From Limnohabitans sp. Rim8 (GTDB lineage Bacteria > Pseudomonadota > Gammaproteobacteria > Burkholderiales > Burkholderiaceae_C), in the NCBI GenBank assembly GCA_945901045.1, contig CAMDKK010000008.1:30735-94734 (forward strand): DNA of 64,000 nucleotides, in the 5' to 3' direction. This document shows, piece after piece, positions 9,326-22,630 of the stretch. The translations under genes were made by a program, and so were the position numbers. The notes under the pieces are model-generated. The model was not told where the DNA came from. It ran no database searches and was given only the letters and a program-made list of their open reading frames with translations. Within the stretch, counting starts at the first letter, position 1. Every line of letters begins with the position of its first letter.

Positions 9326-10867
9326 ATGCAAAATCACAAAAACGTCTTGCTTATTGTTGTTGACCAGTGGCGCGGTGACACGCTGCCTATGCTGGGTCAT
9401 CCGGTTGTGAAAACGCCGAACATTGAGTCCTTGGCGAGCGAAGGCGTGACCTTTGCACGTCACTACACGCAAGCCGTGCCTTGTGGACCTGGTCGTGCGA
9501 GTTTGTTGACGGGTTTGTACATGATGAACCATCGTGCGGTGCAAAACACCATCCCGCTCGATGCCCGTCATACCAACATCGCCTTAGAAGTTCGCAAGGC
9601 CGGCTATGAGCCTGCATTGGTTGGGTACACCACCACCACGCCTGACCCGCGCGTCACGGCCGCCCAAGATCCACGCTTTACCGTTTTGGGGGCGGACATG
9701 GAGGGCTGGAAATCGGTCGGTTCATGGGGACTGAAAATGGAGGCCTATTTTGGATGGCTTGCTGCCCAAGGTGTTAAGTTGCCCGAAAACCCCTGGGATA
9801 TTTGGTTACCTGAAGGTTTGGAGGCCCACGATGTAGGGGCCACAGCCCGGCCCAGCCGGATCCCTGCGCATTTGTCGGACACCACTTGGTTCACCGACAA
9901 GGGCTTGGATTATTTGCGCAGTGTTCAGCACAAACCCTGGTTTTTACATTTAGGTTACTACCGGCCGCACCCCCCCTTTGCCGCACCGGCTCCTTACCAC
10001 GATATGTACGATCCGGCGCAATGCCCTGCACCAATAAGAGCCGCTTCACCGCAAGCGGAAGCTGAGCAGCATCCTTTGCTCAAGTTCTATCTGGACCATA
10101 TTGCGCGCAAGAGTTTTTTCCAGAATGGTCAAGGTTTGGCAAGTCAAATGAGCGAATCCGAAGTGCGGCAGTTGCGAGCCACTTATTACGGGCTCATGAG
10201 TGAGGTGGACGATCAGATTGGGCGCGTCTTCAAATTTTTGAAAGAAAGTGGCCAGTGGGACAATACCCTGGTGGTATTGACCAGCGACCATGGCGAGCAA
10301 TTAGGCGATCACCACCTGCTGGGCAAGATTGGCTATTTTGATGAGAGCTTTCACATTCCTATGATCGTTCGCGATCCCAGTGTTCAATCCGATGCCACAC
10401 GGGGTCAGCTTGTTCGGCAGTTCACAGAAACCATAGACACCATGCCGACCTTGCTCGATTGGTTAGGACAGCCCATTCCCCGAACCTGTGATGGCGCTTC
10501 GCTGCTGCCGTTCTTGCACACCGGCCAAGCGCCCAAAGGCTGGCGCACGGAGGTGCACTATGAGTTTGATTTCAGAAATATTTTTTACTCACAGCCCGAA
10601 GACGTTCTGGGCACTGCCATGGATGAAAGCGCTTTGGCCGTGGTGCAAGACGAAGATTACAAGTACGTTCACTTTGCTGCACAAAAACCATTGTTCTTTG
10701 ATTTGCATAAAGACCCTGCCCAGTTGCACAACCTTGCACAAGATCCGGCCTACGCACAGCAGGTGCTGACCTATTCACAAAAAATGTTGAACTGGCGACT
10801 CAAGCACGCGGACAAGACACTCACAGGGTATGCGGCGTCGCCCGAGGGTTTGAAGCAACGTGAGTGA
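9326..10867 (+). CDS. Phosphonate monoester hydrolase / sulfatase-family enzyme
   Basis: 513-residue alkaline-phosphatase-superfamily hydrolase. It closely resembles, from memory, the rhizobial phosphonate monoester hydrolase (about 514 residues), including YTTTTPDPR, LHLGYYRPHPPF and the HYEFDFR segment. The formylglycine motif CGPGR places the nucleophile at Cys53, metal ligands include Asp13 (VVDQWRGD) and the TSDHGEQLGDHH motif. The family is promiscuous for phosphonate monoesters, phosphodiesters and sulfate esters. No signal peptide is seen, so it should act in the cytosol on material brought in by the ABC importer encoded directly upstream. It needs a formylglycine-generating enzyme, not found in this window. 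Confidence 0.88.
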   Translation: MQNHKNVLLIVVDQWRGDTLPMLGHPVVKTPNIESLASEGVTFARHYTQAVPCGPGRASLLTGLYMMNHRAVQNTIPLDARHTNIALEVRKAGYEPALVGYTTTTPDPRVTAAQDPRFTVLGADMEGWKSVGSWGLKMEAYFGWLAAQGVKLPENPWDIWLPEGLEAHDVGATARPSRIPAHLSDTTWFTDKGLDYLRSVQHKPWFLHLGYYRPHPPFAAPAPYHDMYDPAQCPAPIRAASPQAEAEQHPLLKFYLDHIARKSFFQNGQGLASQMSESEVRQLRATYYGLMSEVDDQIGRVFKFLKESGQWDNTLVVLTSDHGEQLGDHHLLGKIGYFDESFHIPMIVRDPSVQSDATRGQLVRQFTETIDTMPTLLDWLGQPIPRTCDGASLLPFLHTGQAPKGWRTEVHYEFDFRNIFYSQPEDVLGTAMDESALAVVQDEDYKYVHFAAQKPLFFDLHKDPAQLHNLAQDPAYAQQVLTYSQKMLNWRLKHADKTLTGYAASPEGLKQRE

Positions 10868-10911
10868 CGCTTTGATTCGCGTGGGCCGCGCCCCCTGTGG
10901 TTGATGTGTTG

Positions 10912-11047
10912 GCTCTCTGAGTTTGTAGCAGCTTCTTTGCAAGCGATAGATCTGTCGATGCGGCCAGCTCTCTGAATTTGTAGCAGCTTGCCTGCAAGCG
11001 ATAGATCTGTCGATGTGGCTTGCCATCGCCAGCAGGCTGGCTCCTGC
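10912..11047. repeat. REP-like repeat cluster (two direct, one inverted copy)
   Basis: Two 49-base units (10912-10960 and 10967-11015) repeat with a 55-base period and four mismatches. Each holds a 25-base REP-like hairpin core (10925-10949 and 10980-11004) of the form GTAGCAGC...GC-loop-GC...GCGATAG. A third core lies inverted at 11023-11047. The same core occurs between parE and parC (28613-28671). Located between convergent genes, as REP elements usually are. Confidence 0.75.
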
Positions 11048-11070
11048 AGCAAGCCATTTCCCCGAACGCG

Positions 11071-11847
11071 TTAACCCAGCGCGGCCAGCTCCGCTTCGTC
11101 AAAGCCCGCCAGTCGGCGCGCCCCCATGTTGAATGGCGGGCGCAGTTTAGGCGGGTCGTATTGCGCAATCAGATCGGCGTAAGTGCTCAGCGGATCCAGT
11201 CCGCGTTGCGCGCACACAAAACGGTACCAGCGGTTGCCTGCGGCCACATGGCCGATTTCTTCTTCCAAAATGATGTCCAGAATCTGGCCTGCCCGATGGT
11301 CGCCCGCACCGATGAGCTTATTTTTCACACCGGGTGAAGCGTCCAATCCCCGTGCCTCCAATGTGCGGGGCACGATGCCAATACGGGCCAGAACATCGTC
11401 CTTCGTCCTTTCGGCCATCTCCCACAGGGCGTTGTGTGCCGGAAAATCGCCATAGTCAAAACCCATGCTCACCAGGTGCTCACGAAGCAGCATGAAGTGT
11501 TTGGCTTCTTCTTGGGCAATTCGCACCCAATCGGTATAGAAATCATCGGGCATGGCCGCAAAACGCCACACAGCGTCGAGCGCCAAATCAATCGCGTTCA
11601 GTTCGATGTGAGCAATCGAGTGCACCAATAAAGCCCGGCCCTCGGCGGTCGATAAGGGCTTGGGTTTCAGCAAGGTATGTGCAATCAACTCGGGCCTGGC
11701 GGGTCGACCCGGAATGGGCCGGGTCGGAACAAGGTGTTCTGATGCGTCCACAGGGCTTGTCACATCGAGCGCCAAAGTGGCTTGGGCTTTGCGCACCGCA
11801 TGGGTTTCACATAAAGGGCCCAAAGCGGCCATGCGCAAAGAGGTCAT
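11071..11847 (-). CDS. DUF455 family ferritin-like protein
   Basis: 258 residues. The ferritin-like four-helix core carries two di-iron type motifs, [10 protein letters not shown] and [12 protein letters not shown], plus an earlier helix with [21 protein letters not shown] supplying glutamate and histidine ligands. The DUF455 family (related to MiaE-like diiron proteins) has no firmly established function; a non-heme diiron oxidase or hydroxylase role is an inference from the ligands. Divergent from the gamma carbonic anhydrase gene. Confidence 0.85.
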   Translation of the reverse strand: MTSLRMAALGPLCETHAVRKAQATLALDVTSPVDASEHLVPTRPIPGRPARPELIAHTLLKPKPLSTAEGRALLVHSIAHIELNAIDLALDAVWRFAAMPDDFYTDWVRIAQEEAKHFMLLREHLVSMGFDYGDFPAHNALWEMAERTKDDVLARIGIVPRTLEARGLDASPGVKNKLIGAGDHRAGQILDIILEEEIGHVAAGNRWYRFVCAQRGLDPLSTYADLIAQYDPPKLRPPFNMGARRLAGFDEAELAALG

Positions 11848-11961
11848 GGTGAAAATGTGAATGCAGCAAGCACAATGGATGGGGACTTCTTACAAGTCAG
11901 GCAAGACAATCATGGCCTGTCTACAATTGTATGTTCTTACCCACTCCAACAGGAACAAGAC

Positions 11962-12486
11962 ATGGCAATTTATGAACTCGAAGGCAAACAACCCCAAGTG
12001 GCAACATCGGCTTGGGTCGCCGACAGCGCGCAAGTGATGGGGGCCGTCACCATTGCCGCCGACGCCAGCGTCTGGTTCGGCAGTGTATTGAGGGGTGACA
12101 CTGAGACCATTGAAATCGGCGAAGGCAGCAACATCCAGGATGGCAGCGTTTTGCATGCCGACCACGGCAAACCTTTGGTGATTGGGAAAAACGTCACTGT
12201 CGGTCACATGGTCATGCTGCACGGCTGCACGATTGGGGATGAGTCACTCATCGGCATTGGTGCGGTGGTGCTCAATGGTGCGAAAATAGGAAAAAATTGC
12301 TTGGTAGGTGCGGGCTCCTTGGTCACCGAAGGCAAAGAGTTTCCCGAGGGTTCCATGATCATGGGCAGCCCTGCCAAAGTGGTGCGTGAATTGAGCCCAG
12401 AACAGATTGAAGGCTTGCGCCAAAGCGCTAAGCATTACGTGGCCAACGCCCATCGTTTTCAATCCACACTGAAGAAAATCGCCTGA
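11962..12486 (+). CDS. Gamma-class carbonic anhydrase family protein
   Basis: 174 residues of left-handed beta-helix hexapeptide repeats (for example [20 protein letters not shown]). The metal-ligand histidines of the gamma-CA fold are present in LHADHG and [10 protein letters not shown]. Close relatives in proteobacteria (YrdA/PaaY type) are often inactive or thioesterase-linked, so carbonic anhydrase activity is not certain. I chose the ATG at 11962 (after GGAACAAGAC) over an in-frame upstream start at 11857, because the family begins with MAIYELEG-like sequence. Confidence 0.88.
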   Translation: MAIYELEGKQPQVATSAWVADSAQVMGAVTIAADASVWFGSVLRGDTETIEIGEGSNIQDGSVLHADHGKPLVIGKNVTVGHMVMLHGCTIGDESLIGIGAVVLNGAKIGKNCLVGAGSLVTEGKEFPEGSMIMGSPAKVVRELSPEQIEGLRQSAKHYVANAHRFQSTLKKIA

Positions 12487-12514
12487 ATAACGGAATGCGG
12501 CACTGATCGCATGG

Positions 12515-13507
12515 ATGAACTTGTCTGAACTGCATAAATTTTTATTTGACGGCCTGCCCGTGCGCGGCATGGTGGTCCGTCTGACCGACGCTTGGCAAGA
12601 CATTTTGGCCCGTCGTGCGGCCAACACCGAGTCGGGTGCTTACCCGGCTGCAGTCACGCACTTGCTTGGCGAGATGGCTGCCGCCAGCGTGTTGATGCAA
12701 GGCAATATCAAGTTCAATGGTGCTTTGGTGCTGCAAATCATGGGTGATGGTCCCCTCAAATTGGCTGTGGTCGAAGTGCAGCCCGATTTCAGTCTGCGGG
12801 CCACGGCCACTTTGATCGGTGAGATTGCGCCTGATGCGCCTCTCAGCCACATGGTGAACGTGAACAACCAGGGGCGCTGTGCCATCACCTTGGACCCCCT
12901 AGACCGATTGCCCGGCCAACAGCCTTACCAGGGGGTGGTGCCCTTGTTTGACGACCACAACCAAAAAATCGAACACATTGCCGAGGTGTTAGAGCACTAC
13001 ATGCTGCAGTCCGAACAACTTGACACGGTCATGGTGCTGGCTGCCAACGACCAGGTGGCGGCCGGCTTGCTGATTCAACGCTTGCCCGTGGAGGGTGATG
13101 GCAACTTGGCCGGGCAGGTGGATTCGGTGACGCGTGAAGCCATGCTGGGCCGAAGTGAAGACTACAAGCGCATTTCAATTTTGACCCAGAGTTTAAAGCG
13201 TGATGAATTGCTGACCCTCGATGTAGAAACGATTTTGCGCCGCCTGTTTTGGGAAGAACCCATCTTGATGTTTGAACCGCATGCGGGAGAGACTGCCCCC
13301 AAGTTTGCATGCCGTTGCAGTCGAGAACGTGTCAGCCAGATGATCCGCAGTCTGGGCGTGGAAGAGACCGAAAGCATCATCGCCGAGCAAGGTCAAATTG
13401 AAGTGGCTTGTGAGTTTTGTGGCCAACAATACCGTTACGACCCGATCGATGCCGCAGGCATATTCACAGGTTTAAGCACCGATGTGTCCGGCGGTTCGGT
13501 TCACTGA
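12515..13507 (+). CDS. hslO: Redox-regulated chaperone Hsp33
   Basis: 330-residue cytosolic holdase activated by oxidation. The C-terminal zinc site is intact: CRCSRER and CEFCGQQY give the CxC...CxxC cysteines whose disulfide formation switches the chaperone on. The N-terminal domain shows the family sequences VRLTDAWQDIL and the GDGPLKLAVVEV region. The stop overlaps by seven bases the stop of the convergent kinase-like gene on the minus strand. Confidence 0.95.
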   Translation: MNLSELHKFLFDGLPVRGMVVRLTDAWQDILARRAANTESGAYPAAVTHLLGEMAAASVLMQGNIKFNGALVLQIMGDGPLKLAVVEVQPDFSLRATATLIGEIAPDAPLSHMVNVNNQGRCAITLDPLDRLPGQQPYQGVVPLFDDHNQKIEHIAEVLEHYMLQSEQLDTVMVLAANDQVAAGLLIQRLPVEGDGNLAGQVDSVTREAMLGRSEDYKRISILTQSLKRDELLTLDVETILRRLFWEEPILMFEPHAGETAPKFACRCSRERVSQMIRSLGVEETESIIAEQGQIEVACEFCGQQYRYDPIDAAGIFTGLSTDVSGGSVH

Positions 13508-14175
13508 CGGCCAGTCAGCAGGCCGGTAAACAGCCTGTGTTCACAATCAGCGTCTGAGCATTTGTCGCAGGCCCATGCAGTGCGGCCTTGGTTAAGAGCG
13601 TACTGTCCTTGCTCGCGAGAGATTTGCGCCGCAAGCAAAACGGGATGGAGTGAATGGGTGTCCAGCCCCAGTGCCAGCAAAGCGTTATGGAGTCGTTCTT
13701 CTTCTTGGCCATAAATCACTTTGTAGGCTATGCCGGCACCTTGCAAGGCGGCTCGCACCATGGCATCGATCGGCTCGCGCACATGCGGGCCATCGCGTTG
13801 GAGTCCGTCAGGCACCCACGGCAAATCTAGCCCCGTGAGCAGTGTCATGTCAAACAGCCCTTGGTGTGCAAAAGCAAATTCGTAGAGCGACTCGTCATTG
13901 AATAACTTGTGGCTGTAGACGGCCGTCATCAGTGGAGAGGTGTCTGAGATGACGATGCCACTCGGATGGGCCAATACGGCCAAGGCTTGTTGTTGCGCAA
14001 TGCCGGCCTGCTCATGCTGAAGTGGCGTGCGGCCTTGCTGGTCACACCAGGTGCGCAGAAATTCTGGTACGACATGCACCGCGTGTCCACGCTCACGCAA
14101 GGCTTGCGCGAGCCCAAGGCTCAGCTGCGTTTTGCCTGTGCTTTCAGCACCCAGTAAAGCAATGCGGGTGATCAC
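13501..14175 (-). CDS. NadR-type nicotinamide riboside kinase-like ATPase
   Basis: About 224 residues resembling the kinase domain of NadR: P-loop GAESTGKTQL at the N-terminus, VVPEFLRTWCDQQGRTP, then ISDTSPLMTAVYSHKLF and LTGLDLPWVPDGLQRDGP. It carries a cysteine-rich C-terminal tail (CDKCSDADCEH) not typical of the enterobacterial protein. I prefer the GTG at 14175, whose GTGA overlaps the pnuC stop; an ATG at 14202 is an alternative. The tight coupling to pnuC supports phosphorylation of imported nicotinamide riboside to NMN. It lacks the adenylyltransferase and regulator domains of full NadR. Confidence 0.82.
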   Translation of the reverse strand: MITRIALLGAESTGKTQLSLGLAQALRERGHAVHVVPEFLRTWCDQQGRTPLQHEQAGIAQQQALAVLAHPSGIVISDTSPLMTAVYSHKLFNDESLYEFAFAHQGLFDMTLLTGLDLPWVPDGLQRDGPHVREPIDAMVRAALQGAGIAYKVIYGQEEERLHNALLALGLDTHSLHPVLLAAQISREQGQYALNQGRTAWACDKCSDADCEHRLFTGLLTGRQ

Positions 14176-14741
14176 ACAGGCCCTTTCATTTTGCGATGCC
14201 ATGTGCGCCAGCCCACCCCACTCATCGCCAGGAAGATCGCGTACAACAAGACAGTCAGCCACAAGCTCTTGTAGGCAAACAGGCCGATACTCACGCCGTT
14301 GACAAGGATCCAGACCAGCCAGGTTTCAAGGTATTTACGGCCCAATAAGTACTGGCCTACCAAACTCAGTGCTGTGACAAATCCGTCCCACCACGGCACA
14401 TCAGAGTCTGTGAGGTGTTGCAAAAGCAAAGCCACAAGTGGCCACAGCGTCAGGGCGGTTATTGCAGTTAACAAGCCCGCGCGAGACGACATGCGTTGAA
14501 TGTCAGGGCCTGGTGTCTTGAACACAGAAGGCCGAAGCCATTGCCACCAGCCCCACAAGCCGAGTAAAGCAAACACAATTTGTAAGGCAGCTTCGCCGTA
14601 GAGTTGGCTGTCCTGAAAAACAAAAAAATAAAGAACCGAACTGGCGATGGCTAAGGGCCAGCTCCAATGCAGCTCTTTGATGCTGCACACCACCATCACC
14701 ACCGCCAGTGCGAAACCAGCGGCTTCGGTCATGGACATCAT
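14172..14741 (-). CDS. pnuC: Nicotinamide riboside transporter PnuC
   Basis: 189-residue inner-membrane protein with about seven hydrophobic segments and the PnuC family features LYFFVFQDSQLYGEAALQ (as two adjoining parts) and LLGLWGWWQWL. Family members facilitate uptake of nicotinamide riboside, trapped inside by phosphorylation; the downstream gene supplies the kinase. Its ATG overlaps the ftsB stop, so it is the fifth gene of a run beginning with pyrG. Confidence 0.92.
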   Translation of the reverse strand: MMSMTEAAGFALAVVMVVCSIKELHWSWPLAIASSVLYFFVFQDSQLYGEAALQIVFALLGLWGWWQWLRPSVFKTPGPDIQRMSSRAGLLTAITALTLWPLVALLLQHLTDSDVPWWDGFVTALSLVGQYLLGRKYLETWLVWILVNGVSIGLFAYKSLWLTVLLYAIFLAMSGVGWRTWHRKMKGPV

Positions 14742-15013
14742 TTGGCAATCTGAACGTAAATTTCGTTGGGCTTGACCATGCCCAATTCATTGCGCGCACG
14801 TTCTTCCACCATGTTCAGACCCTCTTTAAGGTCATTGATTTCAGCGCTCAATTGCTCATTGACCAAGCGCGCTTTGTCATTGGCAGTATGTTGCTCTTGA
14901 AGTTTTCGTTCCAATTCAGAAACTGTGGGAATGCCGCCTTTACCCAGCCAAAGTTGCCCTTGAAAGACCACCAACAGGGTCAATAAAATGGCAGGCAATA
15001 GACGGTTACCCAT
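14738..15013 (-). CDS. ftsB: Cell division protein FtsB
   Basis: 91-residue bitopic membrane protein: short cytoplasmic start, one transmembrane helix (LLPAILLTLLVVFQGQLWLG), then a coiled coil (ELERKLQEQHTANDKARLVN region) and the FtsB-type ending ERARNELGMVKPNEIYVQ. Part of the FtsQBL divisome complex. Its place directly after eno is typical of proteobacteria. Confidence 0.94.
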   Translation of the reverse strand: MGNRLLPAILLTLLVVFQGQLWLGKGGIPTVSELERKLQEQHTANDKARLVNEQLSAEINDLKEGLNMVEERARNELGMVKPNEIYVQIAK

Positions 15014-15036
15014 GACTTAAGAAGCCTTGGTGCGTT

Positions 15037-16332
<1,296 letters not shown>

Positions 16333-16378
16333 TCAATGAAAAATAAAACGGATGGGTCCTGGTCGAAGATGTTTGGAG

Positions 16379-17233
16379 TCATGCGAAGTTGTCTTCAAGA
16401 AAGGGATTCTTTTTGGTGACGGCATCGAGCTGTACCAAGATCTCCAGCAAGGCCTTCATGTGGCCAAGAGGGACCGCATTGGGCCCGTCGGACCAGGCTT
16501 CTGAGGGCTTTGGGTGTGTTTCCATGAACAAGCCTGCTACACCTGCGGCCACGCCAGCACGCGCCAGCACAGGCACCATCTCGCGGGCGCCGCCGCTGCT
16601 GTTGCCTTGGCCGCCTGGTTTTTGCACCGAGTGGGTCACGTCGAACACCACCGGGGAACCGGTTTTGCGCATCTCGGCCAGGCTCGTCATGTCGGCCACG
16701 AGGTTGTTGTATCCAAAGCTGACACCCCGTTCACAGGCCAAAAAATTGTCTTCAGCCAGTCCGGCTTCGCGGGCTGCGCTGCGGGCTTTTTCAATGACGT
16801 TCTTCATGTCCCAAGGGGCCAGAAACTGACCCTTCTTGATGTTGACCGGTTTGCCCGATTGGGCCACGGCGCGGATGAAATCGGTCTGTCGGCATAAAAA
16901 AGCGGGGGTCTGCAGAACATCGACCACGCTGGCCACGGTTTTGACCTGTGACTCGTCGTGCACATCGGTGAGGATGGGCACGCCAATCTGACGGCGAACT
17001 TCATCCAAAATTTTCAGGCCCACATCGATGCCCACACCGCGTTGGGTGCTGCCCGACGAACGGTTGGCCTTGTCGAATGATCCTTTGTAGATCAAGGGGA
17101 TGCCTAAAGCAGCGCAAGCTTCTTTCAGGCGGCCCGCTACCTCAATGGACATCTCCAAGCCTTCGATGGAACAGGTTCCCGCAATTAAGAAGAAGGGGTG
17201 GTTCAGCCCGACGTCAAATCCGCAAAGTTTCAT
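16379..17233 (-). CDS. kdsA: 2-dehydro-3-deoxyphosphooctonate aldolase (KDO-8-phosphate synthase)
   Basis: 284 residues. Condenses PEP with arabinose 5-phosphate for lipopolysaccharide KDO. Motifs: [56 protein letters not shown]. The ATG at 17233 fits the family N-terminus ([19 protein letters not shown]); longer reading upstream runs into pyrG and was rejected. Sits between pyrG (25 bases upstream) and eno. Confidence 0.97.
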   Translation of the reverse strand: MKLCGFDVGLNHPFFLIAGTCSIEGLEMSIEVAGRLKEACAALGIPLIYKGSFDKANRSSGSTQRGVGIDVGLKILDEVRRQIGVPILTDVHDESQVKTVASVVDVLQTPAFLCRQTDFIRAVAQSGKPVNIKKGQFLAPWDMKNVIEKARSAAREAGLAEDNFLACERGVSFGYNNLVADMTSLAEMRKTGSPVVFDVTHSVQKPGGQGNSSGGAREMVPVLARAGVAAGVAGLFMETHPKPSEAWSDGPNAVPLGHMKALLEILVQLDAVTKKNPFLEDNFA

Positions 17234-17258
17234 GAGTGATGTCCTGGGCGGCTGAGTC

Positions 17259-20233
<2,975 letters not shown>

Positions 20234-20284
20234 TGCTGGCTGGACAGCACGGTATGGCTGACCCCTGTAAAAACGGAATTTTTC

Positions 20285-20734
20285 ATGAAAATCGACGTCA
20301 AAATCATCGACGCCCGCATGGCAGATCAGCTGCCAGCTTATGCCACTGAAGGCAGCGCCGGCCTGGACCTGCGTGCATGTCTGGATGCGCCTTTGACCTT
20401 GGCCCCCAACGCATGGCAATTGGTGCCCACCGGCATTGCGGTGTATTTGAAAGACCCGGGCTATGCAGCCATGTTGTTGCCTCGTTCGGGCTTGGGCCAC
20501 AAACACGGCATTGTGTTGGGCAATCTGGTCGGTTTGATTGACAGCGACTACCAAGGCCAATTGATGGTCAGTTGCTGGAACCGCAGCGACGTGGCATTCA
20601 CCATCGAGCCCATGGAGCGCATTGCCCAAATGGTGATCGTTCCCGTGGTGCAGGCCCAGTTCAATCTGGTGACCGAATTCGAAGCCCCCAGTACCAGGGG
20701 TGAGGGCGGTTACGGTTCTACAGGCAATAAATAA
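20285..20734 (+). CDS. dut: Deoxyuridine 5'-triphosphate nucleotidohydrolase
   Basis: 149-residue trimeric dUTPase. Motif 1 GSAGLDLRA, motif 2 [12 protein letters not shown], motif 3 [11 protein letters not shown], motif 4 ERIAQMVI and the glycine-rich C-terminal motif 5 [10 protein letters not shown] are all present. Removes dUTP and supplies dUMP. Likely co-transcribed with coaBC, a common arrangement in proteobacteria. Confidence 0.97.
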   Translation: MKIDVKIIDARMADQLPAYATEGSAGLDLRACLDAPLTLAPNAWQLVPTGIAVYLKDPGYAAMLLPRSGLGHKHGIVLGNLVGLIDSDYQGQLMVSCWNRSDVAFTIEPMERIAQMVIVPVVQAQFNLVTEFEAPSTRGEGGYGSTGNK

Positions 20735-20760
20735 ACAAATTTTTTGCCTGTGTCAGCAGC

Positions 20761-21300
20761 TCAGTGCAAGGTACGGTCGGGGTCAGCGAGTTCGTGGTTG
20801 TGCCCCACTTCAATTTTGAAAAAGCCGGCCCCGCAGCTGCCTTGGCCCACTTCATCTTCGGTGGCTTCACGCACGGATTCCACTGTCAAATGCAAGCGAA
20901 GCGCAATGCCTGACAAAGGGTGATTGCCGTCCAGCACCACATGCTCGGGGTAGATTTCTGTGATCGTGTAGAGAACATTGCGCGGTGCATCAGGGTGCGT
21001 GCCCTCTGGCAGGGCCGTGCCTTCGATGGTCAAGCCTTCTTCTAAATCTACAGGAAATAAGGCGCGCGGCTCCAGGAACAGTAGATTTTCGTCAAAGTCG
21101 CCAAAAGCATCTTCGGGTTCGATTTGCAAATGAAGCTTCGCACCGCGGGCGTGTCCCTGTAAAGCGACTTCTATTTTGGGCAGCAAGTCGTGCCCACCAA
21201 GCAAGAACTCCACAGGCTCGTCGAGCACGTCCAAAGTCTCGCCAAGGGTGTCTTTCAGGGTCCACGTGAGTGCGACCACGCATTGTTGAGTGATTTCCAT
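20761..21300 (-). CDS. FKBP-type peptidyl-prolyl isomerase (SlyD-like)
   Basis: About 179 residues in the SlyD layout: FKBP halves (VVALTWTLKDTLGETLD and EFLLGGHDLLPKIEVAL) with an inserted flap domain (EPEDAFGDFDENLLFLEPR) and a return (HPLSGIALRLHLTV). The long histidine-rich metal-binding tail of E. coli SlyD is missing; only KIEVGHNHEL remains. Start at ATG 21300. It is divergent from roxA with only 14 bases between starts, so the two promoters must overlap or lie within the genes. Confidence 0.86.
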   Translation of the reverse strand: MEITQQCVVALTWTLKDTLGETLDVLDEPVEFLLGGHDLLPKIEVALQGHARGAKLHLQIEPEDAFGDFDENLLFLEPRALFPVDLEEGLTIEGTALPEGTHPDAPRNVLYTITEIYPEHVVLDGNHPLSGIALRLHLTVESVREATEDEVGQGSCGAGFFKIEVGHNHELADPDRTLH

Positions 21301-21314
21301 AGGAGAATTGTCGC

Positions 21315-22445
21315 ATGGACACATCACAACACCTTGCTTTGCTGGGAGGGCTCTCGCCCGACCAGTTCATGAAACGCCATTGGCACAAAAAACCTTTGCT
21401 GATTCGCAATGCCATTCCTGGATTTACATCCTTGATCGATCGCGCCGCCCTCACAGCGCTGGCCGCGCAAGAGGATGTGGCGTCACGACTTGTGGTGCGC
21501 AAGCCCAAAAGCTGGACACTTAAACACGGACCTTTTGCTAAAAAATCATTACCGCCCTTCAAACAAGCTGGCTGGACCCTTCTGGTGCAGGGTGTGAATT
21601 TGCATAACGAAGACGTTGACCAATTGATGCAGCAGTTCCGATTCGTGCCCGACGCACGGCTGGACGATCTGATGATCAGCTACGCCAGCGACGGTGGTGG
21701 TGTCGGCCCCCACTTTGACAGTTACGACGTGTTCCTGTTGCAAGCCCACGGACAGCGTCGCTGGCGGATTGGTCGTCAAAAAGACCTGACACTGGAAGAC
21801 GGTGTGCCTCTGAAAATCCTCGCAAACTTTGAGTACGAAGAAGAATATCTGCTCAACCCCGGTGACATGCTTTACTTGCCGCCCCTGTATGCCCACGATG
21901 GCGATGCGATTGGCGAGTGCATGACTTACTCGGTGGGGTTTCGTGCACCCCAAACAGGCGAATTGGCCAGAGAGCTTCTCATGGGCCTGGCTGAGGAAGC
22001 CGTTGAGGCGCTTGGCGAGACAATTTACCGTGACCCCAAACAAATGGCAGTGCAAGAGGCCGGAGCGATACCTCCTGCATTGCAGGACTTTGCCCGTGCA
22101 GCCATGCAAAAAGCCATGCAAGACCCCCGGTTGCTTGATTGTTTGCTTGGCGAGTACCTTACAGAGCCCAAAGCCAATGTCTGGTTTGATAACACTGCTG
22201 AGTTTTCGCCTCAATGGCCGCAATCAGTGGTGCTGGACCGGCGTACCCGGATGATGCACGATGCGCACCATGTTTTCATCAATGGCGAGAGCTTCAAGGC
22301 CAGCGGTCGCGATGCCCGATGGATGAAACAGTTGTCCAATGACCGTCGTCTGGACGGCCGCTCTGTAGCCCTTTTTTCAGCTGACGCCCTGACATTGCTG
22401 TCCGACTGGTGCGATGTGGGTTGGGTTCACGCCCAAGCAGGCTGA
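21315..22445 (+). CDS. roxA: JmjC-type ribosomal oxygenase RoxA-like (L16 arginine hydroxylase)
   Basis: 376 residues, 2-oxoglutarate/Fe(II) oxygenase of the YcfD/RoxA type, which hydroxylates ribosomal protein L16 in E. coli. The facial triad is visible as His133-x-Asp135 (GPHFDSYDVF) and a later His194 in LPPLYAHDGD. The length matches the family (about 373) and the C-terminal winged-helix-like region is present. The start ATG follows GGAGAATTGTCGC. Confidence 0.9.
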   Translation: MDTSQHLALLGGLSPDQFMKRHWHKKPLLIRNAIPGFTSLIDRAALTALAAQEDVASRLVVRKPKSWTLKHGPFAKKSLPPFKQAGWTLLVQGVNLHNEDVDQLMQQFRFVPDARLDDLMISYASDGGGVGPHFDSYDVFLLQAHGQRRWRIGRQKDLTLEDGVPLKILANFEYEEEYLLNPGDMLYLPPLYAHDGDAIGECMTYSVGFRAPQTGELARELLMGLAEEAVEALGETIYRDPKQMAVQEAGAIPPALQDFARAAMQKAMQDPRLLDCLLGEYLTEPKANVWFDNTAEFSPQWPQSVVLDRRTRMMHDAHHVFINGESFKASGRDARWMKQLSNDRRLDGRSVALFSADALTLLSDWCDVGWVHAQAG

Positions 22446-22481
22446 TAGAACCTAAATGTCTTACAAACAAAGGCTGTGCCC

Positions 22482-22509
22482 TGTAACAGGGCATGGTTAA
22501 CGCTATAAT
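22482..22509 (+). promoter_or_regulatory. Candidate promoter for the small lipoprotein gene
   Basis: A perfect TATAAT (22504-22509) with a weak -35 match TGTAAC (22482-22487), 16 bases apart, overlaps a small inverted repeat GCCCTGTAACAGGGC (22478-22492). That leaves a leader of over 100 bases before the start at 22631. Identified by eye only. Confidence 0.4.
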
Positions 22510-22630
22510 TCGAGGCTGAGATGAAAGAGCTCGAGTGCTTTCGCTCTGTCACTGCAGTGAGTAAGACTCTTCCAAGCTGCGTTGACAATTTCCGGAAATT
22601 GTTTTCACACCCCTGTTAAGGAACATCATC

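Noticed and set aside
10912-11015. Short CRISPR-like tandem repeat
   Set aside because: Only two 49-base units with a 6-base spacer and an inverted third core; no cas genes. It fits a REP cluster.
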